DNA of 64,000 nucleotides from Candidula unifasciata (Eukaryota; Mollusca; Gastropoda; Stylommatophora; Geomitridae). The notes beneath the pieces are model-generated. The model saw nothing but the letters and a program-made list of their open reading frames with translations, did no database searches and was not told where the DNA came from. Both the position numbers and the translations under genes were made by a program. The first letter of the stretch is position 1. Each line of letters opens with the position of its first letter. The stretch spans positions 1,089,673 through 1,153,672 of the forward strand of contig CAJHNH020001112.1 of NCBI GenBank assembly GCA_905116865.2. The letters run 5' to 3'. This document shows positions 22,733 through 34,521 of the stretch, in pieces.

Positions 22733-22905
22733 CTTTATTTTCAAAGGATTACAAATTAGGCACGCAGGCCTGTCTTACATTCTGCCCTTCCAAACTCCCA
22801 TCTTTCACACAGCAGTTGTATCTCATCAATAAAGCATGTTATGCTCATGTAATAATATGCATATTTTGAATATCAAGTCAAACACAAAAGCATGGGTGGT
22901 AAAAT
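22733..22905 (-). mobile_element. CR1/L2-like LINE 3' end
   Basis: It matches 27055-27230 over TTTTCAAAGG, CACGCAGGCCTGTCTTACAT, CACACAGCAGTTGTAT, AATAAAGCATGTTATG and ACACAAAAGCATG. On the minus strand this is the 3' terminal part of the element, with the (CA)n tract beginning about 20 bases further upstream, as in the 27-kb copy. Confidence 0.75.
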
Positions 22906-22911
22906 ATGTGC

Positions 22912-23260
22912 GCACGCTCGCGCGCGAACACACACACATACACACACACGCAAACCCATTCACTCACTTTCACACATAGGCACCAAATACACACATACAT
23001 CTACATACATACGAACACGCACACACACATACATACACTCATACATACATATATACACACACACACACACTCATACACACTCATACCCACAGTCACACGC
23101 TCTAAAACACATACGCATACAACCCAGAGACAAACAAATATACACACAAACACATACATACACACACGTACCCGCACAAAAAGACCAATACAAACACACA
23201 CACTGATGCACACAAAAGAAAACCCACACAGAGACACACACATACATACATACACACACG
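22912..23260. repeat. (CA)n / (CATA)n microsatellite
   Basis: About 350 bp of ACAC and ACATAC repeats with interruptions, immediately upstream (minus strand) of the LINE 3' end, in the same place as in the 27-kb copy. The Thr/His-rich frames are artefacts. Confidence 0.95.
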
Positions 23261-23261
23261 T

Positions 23262-23885
23262 AGCCTGGGAGAGAGAAGGAAGACAGAGAGAGGAGATAAA
23301 GAAATAGGAGAAAGAGAAGAGAGAGGAGAGAGAAGAGAGAGAGAATGAGAAAGAAGAGAGAGAAAAGAGAGTGATGGAATAAAAAGAGGCGAGAGAGGAG
23401 AGAAAAATGAGAAAGAGCAAAGAGAGGATAGAGAGAAAAAGGGGAGAGAAGGGAGAGAGAGAAGAGGGAGGAAATAGAGAGAGAGGAGAGAGAAGAGAGA
23501 AGAGAGAGTAGAGACGAGAGAGGGGGAAGAGAGGAGAGAGGGGAAGAGAGGAGAGAGAGAGTAGAGACGAGAGAGGAGGAAGAGAGGAGAGAGGAAAAGA
23601 GAGGAGAGAGAAGGGAGAGAGGAGAGAGTAGAGAGGAGACAGAGCAGAGAGAGAGAGAGAGAGAGAGAGACGAGAGAGGGGGAAGAGGGGAGAGAGGGGA
23701 AGAGAGGAGAGAGAAGGGAGAGAGGAGAGAGTAGACAGAGCAGAGAGAGAGACGAGAGAGGGGGAAGAGGGGAGAGAGGGGAAGAGAGGAGAGAGAAGGG
23801 AGAGAGGAGAGAGTAGACAGAGCAGAGAGAGAGACGAAAGAGGGGGAAGAGGGGAGAGAGAAAGACGGACAGATGGAGAGAGAGA
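23262..23885. repeat. Long polypurine GA-rich block with larger period
   Basis: About 620 bp almost entirely of A and G on the plus strand. Within 23640-23850 a longer unit recurs, containing GAGTAGACAGAGCAGAG and GAGACGAGAGAGGGGGAAGA. Polypurine-polypyrimidine DNA of this kind can form triplex structures. The 272- and 263-codon Ser/Leu frames on the minus strand are artefacts. Confidence 0.95.
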
Positions 23886-24319
23886 TCAAACATATTGTAT
23901 AAGAGGTTCCTTCGTACCCGTCGGGTACGCTAATATAAATATAATACCCTTAAGCGGATTTTCCGGCATTTGCTTCGGACGGATTTTCGTCTGAATAGTG
24001 GTTCTTTAACACACTGGGTGTTATTATGAAATCTTTTAGAATACAATCCACTAATGGAAACATTTTACAACAGTTAAAAAATGTCACCCACACATAAGGA
24101 CACTTGGTTATTTCGTGGAAGTAGGTGCCCTAATATAGCTATACCTACACGGTCGAATGCGTTTCTGACATTTTTTCCTCTCATTTGAACCGGGACCGGT
24201 AAGGGGTTATCCATCTTTCAGGTTGCAGGATGGGAGCGTAAAGTCACCAAGTAATTTAAATTTTCTACGAACAAAGCACTTAGAACATTAGTTTCAAGTT
24301 CCGTAAGTTTTGATATTTA
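23886..24319. other. No recognisable gene
   Basis: Unique-looking sequence. A GGTACGAAGGAACC-like palindromic segment lies around 23906-23925. I identify no gene. Confidence 0.35.
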
Positions 24320-24354
24320 GGGGGGGGGGGGGCAAGAGGGGGGGGGGGGGGGGG
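24320..24354. repeat. Interrupted G-run
   Basis: Two long G blocks separated by a CAAGA interruption. Confidence 0.95.
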
Positions 24355-24630
24355 TCAATCGCATTTTATGAAAACAAAACAAAAAAATCTTAAATGCGAA
24401 TGAAAGTAAGAACAGTAGTAAGAACAGAGCGACAAATGAGATGTGAGTCATTGTAAACATCATACAACTGTTAAAAACACATCAAGAATAAAAAAAAAAA
24501 AAAACAATAAGGCGAGCGATAAGTATACCGCAAAACAAGTGGGAAAATGTCATAACTATATGTGCTTCTCTCTGTAGGTTCCGTGGTCTGATTTTGATTT
24601 GAAAAGAATTTAAACATTGTCACTGTTGAA

Positions 24631-25050
24631 GTTATTTGCGTATCCTTTACATGCAGAAGCTACCCCAGCATTTTTGTTTGGCTGTCATCTCTCAGTGTCG
24701 GCTCTGTGGCTAAGTCGATGCGAACGCTTCGTAATGGTGCCAGGTTCGATCCCAGCTGCGCGCCATGCGCCTTGGTTTCGACAGTGGTATCAGGGGGCCG
24801 ACCGTCCAGAGGCAATGGCAAACTATGGACGTAAATTTTCCTAGAGAAACCACACAACAGCCAGGGGCTGCTGAGGTTGGTTCTGCAACGTCCTGTAAAG
24901 GATACGCAACTAACCATCTCTCAGTAATACTGAGAGAACACAGTAATACTGTTGAAATATACGCAAGACAAACCGTTCGTAACTTTGATCGAATCTGAAA
25001 CCCCGGCATTATGAAGCGTGTTCACAACGCCTAAACCACAGACGCCGACA
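24631..25050 (-). mobile_element. SINE-A copy, split by another SINE-A
   Basis: The left part (24631-24695) holds the family 3' end (TTTGCGTATCCTTTACATGC). The right part (24925-25050) holds a degraded head ending GACGCCGACA. The two are separated by a plus-strand SINE-A at 24696-24914. Similar ACATTGTC(A)CTGT sequences at about 24613 and 25048 may be its own target-site duplication. Confidence 0.75.
24696..24914 (+). mobile_element. SINE-A, full length, nested, with target-site duplication
   Basis: It begins TGTCGGCTCTGTGGCTAAG (A-box) with a B-box AGGTTCGATCCC near 24742, and ends AAGGATACGCAACTAAC. CATCTCTCAG flanks it perfectly at 24686-24695 and 24915-24924. It sits in the antisense direction within an older copy of the same family. 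This is the best reference copy of the family in the window, about 219 bp. Confidence 0.92.
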
Positions 25051-25089
25051 TTGTCCTGTACACCTTTTCTTTTTTTTTAGTATCCAGAA

Positions 25090-25236
25090 GCCATGAGTTG
25101 TTAACCCTTAGGCTCGGTATTATGGATTTCGCAACCTTTCGGCCTTGATTCTATTGTGTGAGTGAACCCGGACCACGAGGAGTTCGTCACCCGGTAACCG
25201 CGCAATCCTGTTTAGCCAACTACGCTAGAGAGCCGG
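25090..25236 (-). mobile_element. tRNA-like SINE head
   Basis: On the minus strand, A-box-like TAGCGTAGTTGGC and B-box-like GGGTTCACTC lie in tRNA spacing at the right end (about 25150-25230). Acceptor pairing is absent, so it is not a tRNA gene. I found no second copy in this window. Confidence 0.45.
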
Positions 25237-26203
25237 GCATCCTGTACACCTAACAAACTTGTCATAAAAAGACACTAACTGGGGCGTTTTCGTCGAAGTC
25301 GCACTGCATCTGTCTGACAGCCAAGAAACCGACAGCCTGCATGTGAATAAGTGTGGAATAAATACCTGTGAATCATATTCATCCCAATTTAGCCAGCTTT
25401 TATTGTGGAGACGGCACCTGATTGAGTTATTCAAACAGACAGATTTAACCAGTGAGGTGCTAACTGGGATATGAGAAAACTCCATTGAAAACATTGAAGA
25501 TGACACAACATGTGACACCCAAGAAATATAACTCTAGTCATCCGCCGAGAGTTATCAGATCGTCGGGTTTGTGAATGATTTGGCCAGCAAATGTTGTGAC
25601 AGCAAACTTGTCATTCATGGAACCAGGGTCTAGATTTCAGAAGTCCAAATGTCATGTCATCACCTTCACACGTGATGTGATATTGGCTCTTTCCGCCCAC
25701 CCCCCTCACTCTCTCTCTCTACCTCTGTGTGTGTGTTTGTGTGTATGTTTTGTGTGGGTGTGCTTGTGTGTGTGTGTATGTGTGTGGTTAGTGTTGTTAA
25801 GAGATTCTCTCATTGTGTAGGGAGTTTTTGTATTGCATAATTTTTTGCTTGGCATATTTTGCTGTATCTCGTCAGGGGCATACTACAGTAACAATTTATT
25901 AAAATGAAGCAAATAGCTAAATCTTAGAAACTGAAACACAAATTTGACTACATTCATGAACAGTCTGCTTCACCAGGGTAACTGTAAGGTAACGACCATT
26001 TCTTTCTGCCTGCAAAGTTCTGGTTTCAACCGGCTGATCGCTGACTCTTTCGCATATCGGAGTAATCTACGGTTAGCAGAATTGTAAATAATTCGAAATG
26101 CATCATCCTCGTTAACAATGTGCCCGGAATTCAGAATATGGCACGCAATTGCTGATGATGGATTTTGTCGACCAGAATTAAAGTTTGAGCTAGTTTAGTT
26201 AGC
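25237..26203. other. No recognisable gene
   Basis: It includes a short (GT)-rich region (25725-25790) but no gene that I can recognise. The 97-codon minus-strand frame at 25225-25518 has no motif. Confidence 0.4.
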
Positions 26204-27044
26204 GATGACGTTATGGTGTTCTCTCTGTCTGTACTGGGTGAGTAAAGAAGTTACGATTTTCTCATTTTCTGTACCGGGTGAGTAAAGAAGTAACCAAGTT
26301 CTCTTTGTCTGTACTGGACAAGTGAAGAAGTTATGATGTTCTCTCTGTCTGTAATGGATGAGTAAAGAAGTTACGATGTTCTCTCTGTCTGTAATGGATG
26401 AATGAAGAAGTTACGATGTTCTCTCAGTTTGTACTGGATAAGTGAAGAAGTTACGATGTTTTCTCCGTCTGTACTGGGTGAGTGAAGAAGCCACGATGTT
26501 CTCTCTGCCTATACTGGTTGACTGAAGAAGTTACGATGTTCTCTCAGTCTGTACTAGATAAGTGAAGAAGTTACGATGTTCTCTCCGTCTGTACTGGGTG
26601 AGTGAAGAAGCTACGATGTTCTCTCTGTCTGTACTGGTTGACTGAAGAAGCTACGATGTTCTCTCCGTCTGTACTAGATAAGTGAAGAAGCTACGATGTT
26701 ATCTCCGTCTGTACTGGGTGAGTGAAGAAGCTACGATGTTCTCTCTGTCTGTACTGGTTGACTGAAGAAGCTACGATGTTCTCTCCGTCTGTACTGGTTG
26801 ACTGAAGAAGCTACGATGTTCTCTCCGTCTGTACTAGATAAGTGAAGAAGCTACGATGTTCTCTCCGTCTGTACTAGATAAGTGAAGAAGCTACGATGTT
26901 CTCTCCGTCTGTACTAGATAAGTGAAGAAGCTACGATGTTCTCTCTGTCTGTACTGGGTGAGTAAAGAAGTGAGAATGTTCTCTCAATCTGTAATGGGTG
27001 AGTAAAGAAGTTACGATGTGCTCTCTTAGTCTTAACTGGGTGAC
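26204..27044. repeat. 40-bp satellite, left arm, about 21 units
   Basis: Units contain GATGTTCTCTCTGTCTGTACT, then GG(A/G)TGAGTGAAGAAG. The 40-bp period is exact over long stretches. Units here are more diverse than in the right arm at 29114-30640 (variants TTGACTGAAG, AGATAAGTG, CTACGATG). The array is interrupted at 27045 by a LINE. Confidence 0.95.
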
Positions 27045-29113
27045 TTTATTTATTTATTTATTTTCAAAGGGTAACAAATTGGGCACGCAGGCCCGTCTTA
27101 CATTCGGCCCTTCCAGTCAACCATCTTTCGCACAGCAGTTGTATTTTACTAATAAAGCATGTTATGATCATATGATGTTATGCATATTATGAATATTATA
27201 AAAGAACACAAAAGCATGAGTTGTAAAGTGCATGCAAAACCCCGCGCGTGCATACATACACCCGCATACACACTCTCACCCACTCACTTACACACACAAA
27301 CATGCATGCATACATTCCATACATACATACACAGATACATATAAACAAACATGCATACACACATACACACAGGCATACGTACACACAAACATACATACAT
27401 ACATACATAGATACAAACATACAGGCATACATACATACATACATTAATACATACATACGTAGTACAGGCATACACACATACAGTCATAAATCCAGTCATG
27501 CATGGAGACACACACATGCACACACGGACACTCCCACAGAGACACAAACACTCAGACAAAAATACAGACACACACACAGACACTTACATATAAACATACA
27601 CAGGGAAACACACAGCACACATATTTACATTCGTGCTCACACACTGACACACACACCACACATACGCAGACAAACATGCAAACACATACATACAGCCACA
27701 TAGACACACACGCAGTCAAACACACACACACACACAAATACAGACAAACAGGCAGACAAACACATACTGACACCCACAGAGACAAACACGCAGAAATGCA
27801 TATACATACAAACACATAGAAATACACACGCAGACACATATATTCAGCACGCACAGACATATACTCTGACATGCAGACACATACAGACAACAAAGGGGCA
27901 CACACAACACACACAGAGAAACACACATAGACATGCACAGACAGACAGACACATGCTGACACATACACTCACGCAGACAGACATACAGACACCTACACAC
28001 AGAGATACATACATACAGCCTCATAGACACACCCGCAGACAAAACACATAAACATACACAGGCAAACATGAAGACAGACACATACGGGGACACACACAGA
28101 CACAAACGAAGATATACACAGTCACATCAAATATGCAGAAAAAGAAACCAGTTCACACTGAAACATACACGTGGACATCCGCGCGAACAAACACACATTC
28201 GCACATACTCAAGGACACAGACGCATACATTCGCAGACACACACGCAGATACACAAGCAGACAAACAACATACTCAGAGTCATATATATACAAACACGCC
28301 TACACATACATACATATCAAGCACACGCGCGCGCGCAAACATACATATCATACACACCTTGTTTAATAATAAATTGATACTGCAATATGGGTTACATTAC
28401 ATTCAAGGTGGCGTGTAATCGCTTGTAAGTATGAATCGAAAAAGTTTACGGTTGAATGAATAGGGACTTTTAGAATTTTTCTGGTCTAGTGGAAGTTGGT
28501 TCCACAAATGAGCAGCGGAGTACGCTAAACTTGTTTTATATAAATCTATTCTAGGTTTAGGTAAATGTAATAAATTTAGTCGCTTGCTATTTATAGGATT
28601 TGATTTAATTAATCGGAAAAGGTAGTTTGGAGTATTTTGAGATAAAATTTTATGAATAAATTTGGCCTTGTTGAAAATTAAACGTTTGCTAAATGGCAAT
28701 AGTCTTAGATGTTTATAGAGATTATTTTTTACGATATGTTTATTATCTGAAACCAGGCGTAAAGCACGATTTTGAAGAGAACTTAGTCTTTTAACATTGG
28801 ATTGGGCGCAACCATCCCAAACTGTGGAACAATAGTCGACATGTGTTTGGATATAAGAGGCGTAAAATACTTTTCTTGCATCTTCGTCTAGAAAGTGCTG
28901 AATTTTTGCAAGCTGATAAACTTTTGTGCTATTTTCTTAGTTATCACAGAAACATGAGAATTCCAGGTTAAATGGTTGTCAATTGTAAGGCCTAAAGTTT
29001 TGTGTTCCGTTACATTAGCAATAGGTAATTTATCAATGTAGAGCTCGAGTGTCGGCTTGTGCAGTACTAATGTTTGCAACTTTTGTCTGGTTGTTATAAG
29101 CATAGACTTCGTT
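27045..29113 (-). mobile_element. CR1/L2-like LINE inserted in the 40-bp satellite
   Basis: Minus-strand coding pieces from 29103 to 28403 match the end of an RT protein: TEHKTLGLTIDNHLTWNSHV, SVITKKIAQKF, PFSKRLIFNKAKFIHKILSQ and LAYSAAHLWNQLPLDQKN. The 3' UTR follows, then a conserved 170-bp 3' end (27065-27230) and an (AAAT)n tail at 27045-27064. The satellite resumes exactly at 29114 and TGAC is present on both sides. The element is 5'-truncated and carries frameshifts. The assignment to CR1/L2 is from the C-terminal motif style and is tentative. Confidence 0.85.
27240..28345. repeat. About 1.1 kb (CA)/(CATA) microsatellite in LINE 3' UTR
   Basis: Nearly continuous CA-, ACAT-, ACAG- and CACAGA-type repeats lie between the LINE stop codon (about 28400) and its conserved 3' end (27230). 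The overlapping Thr/His-rich and Cys/Val-rich open frames of up to 151 codons on both strands are artefacts of the repeat. Confidence 0.95.
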
Positions 29114-30640
29114 TGACTGAAGAAGTTAGCATGTTCTCTCTGTCTGTACTGGACAAGTGAAGAAGTTACGATGTTCTCTCTGTCTGCACTGGGTGAGTGG
29201 AGAAGTTACGATGTTCTTTCTGTCTATACTGGATGAGTGAAGAAGTTACAATGTTCTCTCTGTCTGTAATGGATGAATGAAGAAGTTACAATGTACTCTC
29301 TGTCTGTAATGGATGAATGAAGAAGTTACGATGTTCTCTCTGTCTGTACTGGATGAGTGAAGAAGTTACAATGTTCTCTCTGTCTGTACTGGATGAGTGA
29401 AGAAGTTACGATGTTCTCTCTGTCTGTACTCGATGAGTGAAGAAGTTACGATGTTCTCTCTGTCTGTACTGGATGAGTGAAGAAGTTACAATGTTCTCTC
29501 TGTCTGTACTGGATGAGTGAAGAAGTTACGATGTTCTCTCTGTCTGTAATGGATGAATGAAGAAGTTACAATGTTCTCTCTGTCTGTACTGGATGAGTGA
29601 AGAAGTTACAATGTTCTCTCTGTCTGTACTGGACAAGTGAAGAAGTTACGATGTTCTCTCTGTCTGTACTGGACAAGTGAAGAAGTTACAATGTTCTCTC
29701 TGTCTGTACTGGATGAGTGAAGAAGTTACAATGTTCTCTCTGTCTGTACTGGATGAGTGAAGAAGTTACGATGTTCTCTCTGTCTGTACTGGATGAATGA
29801 AGAAGTTACAATGTTCTCTCTGTCTGTACTGGATGAGTGAAGAAGTTACAATGTTCTCTCTGTCTGTACTGGATGAGTGAAGAAGTTACGATGTTCTCTC
29901 TGTCTGTACTGGATGAGTGAAGAAGTTACGATGTTCTCTCTGTCTGTAATGGATGAATGAAGAAGTTACAATGTTCTCTCTGTCTGTACTGGATGAGTGA
30001 AGAAGTTACAATGTTCTCTCTGTCTGTACTGGACAAGTGAAGAAGTTACGATGTTGTCTCTGTCTGTACTGGACAAGTGAAGAAGTTACAATGTTCTCTC
30101 TGTCTGTACTGGATGAGTGAAGAAGTTACGATGTTCTCTCTGTCTGTACTGGATGAGTGAAGAAGTTACAATGTTCTCTCTGTCTGTACTGGACAAGTGA
30201 AGAAGTTACGATGTTCTCTCTGTCTGTACTGGACAAGTGAAGAAGTTACAATGTTCTCTCAGTCTGTACTGGACAAGTGAAGAAGTTACAATGTTCTCTC
30301 TGTCTGTACTGGATGAGTGAAGAAGTTATGATGTTCTCTCTGTCTGTACTGGATGAGTGAAGAAGTTACAATGTTCTCTCTGTCTGTAATGGATGAATGA
30401 AGAAGTTATGATGTTCTCTCTGTCTGTACTGGATGAGTGAAGAAGTTACAATGTTCTCTCTGTCTGTAATGGATGAATGAAGAAGTTATGATGTTCTCTC
30501 TGTCTGTACTGGATGAGTGAAGAAGTTACAATGTTCTCTCTGTCTGTAATGGATGAATGAAGAAGTTATGATGTTCTCTCTGTCTGTACTGGATAAGTGA
30601 AGAAGTTACGATGGTCTCTCTGTCTGTAATGGCGAGTGAT
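29114..30640. repeat. 40-bp satellite, right arm, about 38 units
   Basis: Continuation of the array at 26204. Units are highly homogeneous, with variation confined to a few positions (TTACAATG/TTACGATG/TTATGATG; GATGAGTG/GACAAGTG/GATGAATG). A 10-unit (400-bp) pattern recurs around 29548 and 29948, and a dimeric 80-bp pattern occurs at 30360-30600. Confidence 0.95.
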
Positions 30641-30934
30641 GACATACAGAGTTTTACAGTTACAAGATTGGCGCGGCTGTCACTATGACCATATCACCTA
30701 TTTAAAACCAACTGGTTTACAAATAAGGACTCTATCGGCATACGTCCCACGCACCATTGGAGTATAAATATTATTTTTAACCGGACAACTGTGATTTGCC
30801 ATGTAAGTTTTCAAGCCAAATGCGACTCTTCAGGTCGCAAAGGTGTTCAAATCATCAGAAGCATATAGAATGTTCCGATATCCATTTTTTCCGTGCTGAG
30901 TGTTGACGTTAAAATGTTCTCTCTACGTGCTGAT

Positions 30935-31230
30935 CTAGTGATATGTTACTGTGTTCTCTCTGTCTGTACTGGGTGAGTGATGACATTACGGTGTTCTTTC
31001 AGTATTGGGTGAATGATGACATCAAGATGTTCTCTTTGTATTGGGGAAGTGATTACATTACAGTGTTCTCTCAGTATTGGGTGAATGATGACATCAAGAT
31101 GTTCTCTTTGTATTGGGGGAGTGATGACATTACGGTGTTTTCTATGTGGTGGGCTGCGGTGACATTATGGAGTTCTCTCTGCATTGGGTGAGTGATGATA
31201 TTACCGTGTTTTCTTTGTATTGTCAAGTTT
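30935..31230. repeat. Related but longer-unit satellite
   Basis: Units contain GTTCTCTNTGTATTGG and GTGATGACATTACGGTG, clearly related to the 40-bp family through GTTCTCTCTGTCTGTACTGG at 30952 but with different spacing. About 300 bp of non-repetitive DNA separates it from the main array. Confidence 0.75.
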
Positions 31231-32655
31231 CACATTTTGGAGGACAGAAAAACTGTAAAGCACTTTTCTGTTATTCTCTTGATTCAGAGCCAGATTAATC
31301 CAACATTGAACAAACAGCATTTCTTTTGCGTTATGTTATACCATATGAAAACCAACATGAAAATAGAGAAAGATGTGTACAGCTTGTTGACATAAACCAA
31401 TATACAAGATATTACTTAGCGCAGATAATAGTAGAAACATTGAAAGAACACGACAAACAAATAAAGATGCACAAGCAAGTATACTTCACCGATGTAAAAC
31501 AGCTTTGTTTTCACCTTGTGGGTGCCACTCACTTCATTTACATGGAAACGAAGTCGTTGAATGCCTTCCTAAAATCATAGCATACTTTGGAACCGTACAG
31601 ACAATTGTTTATCTCTAGTCCACAGCATTGTGAAATCTTACAAAAGTGTATTGGCAATTTTTTTTTCCCCTTCATGTCGAACTCCCGATAGTCAGAACGT
31701 GTTGAAAGTATAAAAACACTTTGTAATCAACCTACCAGGTTTCAAAAAAGTATTAGAAAACCTTTTGGAGTTGAACCTAACTGCCAAAACAAGAACAGAG
31801 ACTAAAGAGAATGTCTGTTGCATGATACATAGTATTAGTTTTAACTAATATCATCTTTTTCTTACAGTCGGTGCATTGTGGTGATAGTAGTCATGTCTAA
31901 ACACAACTTTTAGCTTTGTGGACTTTCTATTAGTTTTGACACAGATGATCTTCCATGTCATGATGTCAAATCCATCCAGCATCTTCTCTGGGTCTCCCTC
32001 TGCCTCTGTTCGTCTCCGAACTTTCTACTCTCACGAGGTACTCGAGTTTCCTCCTTATCATAACGTGATCAAATAACCTATACAGATTGTCTTATTCTGA
32101 TGTAGGCAGTCAGCTCTCTTCGTGAGCCAGTTTCTCTGAAGACATCTTCACTACTGTCTGTATCTGTCAGGGTATACTGATCATTCTTCAATAAAGCGAC
32201 ATCTTTGCCGCTTTCAAAAAAAAATTCAATAATGGTCCTAATTTCTATAATTTACTTTTGCACATCACTATAAGACTTATAAAGCTCTAGAGAATTCACC
32301 GTTAACAAAGAAATATTTCGTAAAATATTCAAAAAATATTTTAAAAATATTCAATTGTGAAATTCTGTCTTCGTCTCGAGCTATTCTACACTTAACTTAT
32401 TATACACATCGTCCATCTGCCGTTGTCAGGTCGCCAGATCACAAACGTATTAAATTGCTTCAGGATTGTCCCATTAACTTTGATGCTAAATTTGGAAGGG
32501 TCCATATTCTATGTATAACAACAATTACTTCAGTTTTTGTGTGTATCCAAAACAAGATCCCTGTTTTGATTTCTTGTTACAATAACATAAATTTATTTTC
32601 TTTCGCGAAATATTAACAACAGGTCGCAGTTTCTTGTTGTCAGAGCAGTGTCGGT
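31231..32655. other. No recognisable gene
   Basis: No gene, RNA or repeat family that I can identify. The 84-codon frame at 31326-31580 has no motif. Ends at the start of the 53-bp satellite. Confidence 0.4.
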
Positions 32656-32659
32656 ACTG

Positions 32660-34521
32660 AGCGGGTGGCCTAGTCATTATGTCTAGCACATTTAAGTTGG
32701 AGACCAGTACTGTGAACGTGGCCTAGTCATTATGTCTAGCACACTTAAGGTGGAGATCAGTACTGTGAATGTGGCCTAGTCATTATGTCTAGCACACTTA
32801 AGGTGGAGATCAGTACTGTGAACGTGACCTAGTCATTATGTCTAGCACATTTAAGGTGGAGACCAGTACTGTGAACGTGGCCTAGTCATTATGTCTAGCA
32901 CACTTAAGGTGGAGATCAGTACTGTGAACGTGGCCTAGTCATTATGGCTAGCACACTTAAGGTGGAGATCAGTACTGTGAACGTGGCCTAGTCATTATGT
33001 CTAGCACATTTAAGGTGGAGACCAGTACTGTGAACGTGGCCTAGTCATTATGTCTAGCACATTTAAGGTGGAGATCAGTACTGTGAACGTGGCCTAGTCA
33101 TTATGTCTAGCACACTTAAGGTGGAGATCAGTACTGTGAATGTGGCCTAGTCATTATGTCTAGCACACTTAAGGTGGAGATCAGTACTGTGAACGTGGCC
33201 TAGTCATTATGTCTAGCACATTTAAGGTGGAGACCAGTACTGTGAACGTGGCTAGTCATTATGTCTAGCACATTTAAGGTGGAGATCAGTACTGTGAACG
33301 TGGCCTAGTCATTATGTCTAGCACACTTAAGGTGGAGATCAGTACTGTGAATGTGGCCTAGTCATTATGTCTAGCACACTTAAGGTGGAGATCAGTACTG
33401 TGAACGTGGCCTAGTCATTATGTCTAGCACATTTAAGGTGGAGACCAGTACTGTGAACGTGGCCTAGTCATTATGTCTAGCACACTTAAGGTGGAGACCA
33501 GTACTGTGAACGTGGCCAAGTCATTATGTCTAGCACACTTAAGGTGGAGATCAGTACTGTGAACGTGGCCTAGTCATTATGTCTAGCACACTTAAGGTGG
33601 AGATCAGTACTGTGAACGTGACCTAGTCATTATGTCTAGCACATTTAAGGTGGAGACCAGTACTGTGAACGTGGCCTAGTCATTATGTCTAGCACACTTA
33701 AGGTGGAGATCAGTACTGTGAACGTGGCCTAGTCATTATGTCTAGCACACTTAAGGTGGAGATCAGTACGGTGAACGTGACCTAGTCATTATGTCTAGCA
33801 CACTTAAGGTGGAGATCAGTACTGTGAACGTGGCCTAGTCATTATGTCTAGCACATTTAAGGTGGAGATCAGTACTGTGAACGTGGCCTAGTCATTATGT
33901 CTAGCACACTTAAGGTGGAGATCAGTACTGTGAATGTGGCCTAGTCATTATGTCTAGCACACTTAAGGTGGAGATCAGTACTGTGAACGTGGCCTAGTCA
34001 TTATGTCTAGCACATTTAAGGTGGAGACCAGTACTGTGAACGTGGCCTAGTCATTATGTCTAGCACACTTAAGGTGGAGACCAGTACTGTGAACGTGGCC
34101 AAGTCATTATGTCTAGCACACTTAAGGTGGAGATCAGTACTGTGAACGTGGCCTAGTCATTATGTCTAGCACACTTAAGGTGGAGATCAGTACTGTGAAC
34201 GTGACCTAGTCATTATGTCTAGCACATTTAAGGTGGAGACCAGTACTGTGAACGTGGCCTAGTCATTATGTCTAGCACACTTAAGGTGGAGATCAGTACT
34301 GTGAACGTGGCCTAGTCATTATGTCTAGCACACTTAAGGTGGAGATCAGTACGGTGAACGTGACCTAGTCATTATGTCTAGCACACTTAAGGTGGAGATC
34401 AGTACTGTGAACGTGGCCTAGTCATTATGTCTAGCACACTTAAGGTGGAGATCAGTACTGTGAACGTGGCCTAGTCATTATGTCAAGCAAACTTAAGGTG
34501 GAGACCAGTACTGTGAACGTG
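32660..34521. repeat. 53-bp satellite, about 35 units, with 11-unit higher-order repeat
   Basis: Units contain GTGGCCTAGTCATTATGTCT, AGCACACTTAAGGTGGAGA and CAGTACTGTGAAC (53 bp). Variants ATTTAAGG/ACTTAAGG, GATCAG/GACCAG, GTGACC/GTGGCC recur in order. A block at about 33253-33852 repeats at 33836-34435 with the same private variants (CCAAG at 33516 and 34099; TACGG at 33767 and 34350), a 583-bp (11-unit) period. One unit near 33250 has a single-base deletion. Confidence 0.95.

Noticed and set aside
23071..23893. 272- and 263-codon Ser/Leu-rich frames
   Set aside because: Artefacts of the polypurine GA-rich block and the adjacent (CA)n tract.
24617..25009. Short proteins of 75-99 codons
   Set aside because: All lie within the nested SINE-A pair and repeat in other SINE-A copies.
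27196..28418. Thr/His-rich and Cys/Val-rich frames
   Set aside because: Translations of (CA)/(CATA) microsatellite on either strand, inside a LINE 3' UTR.
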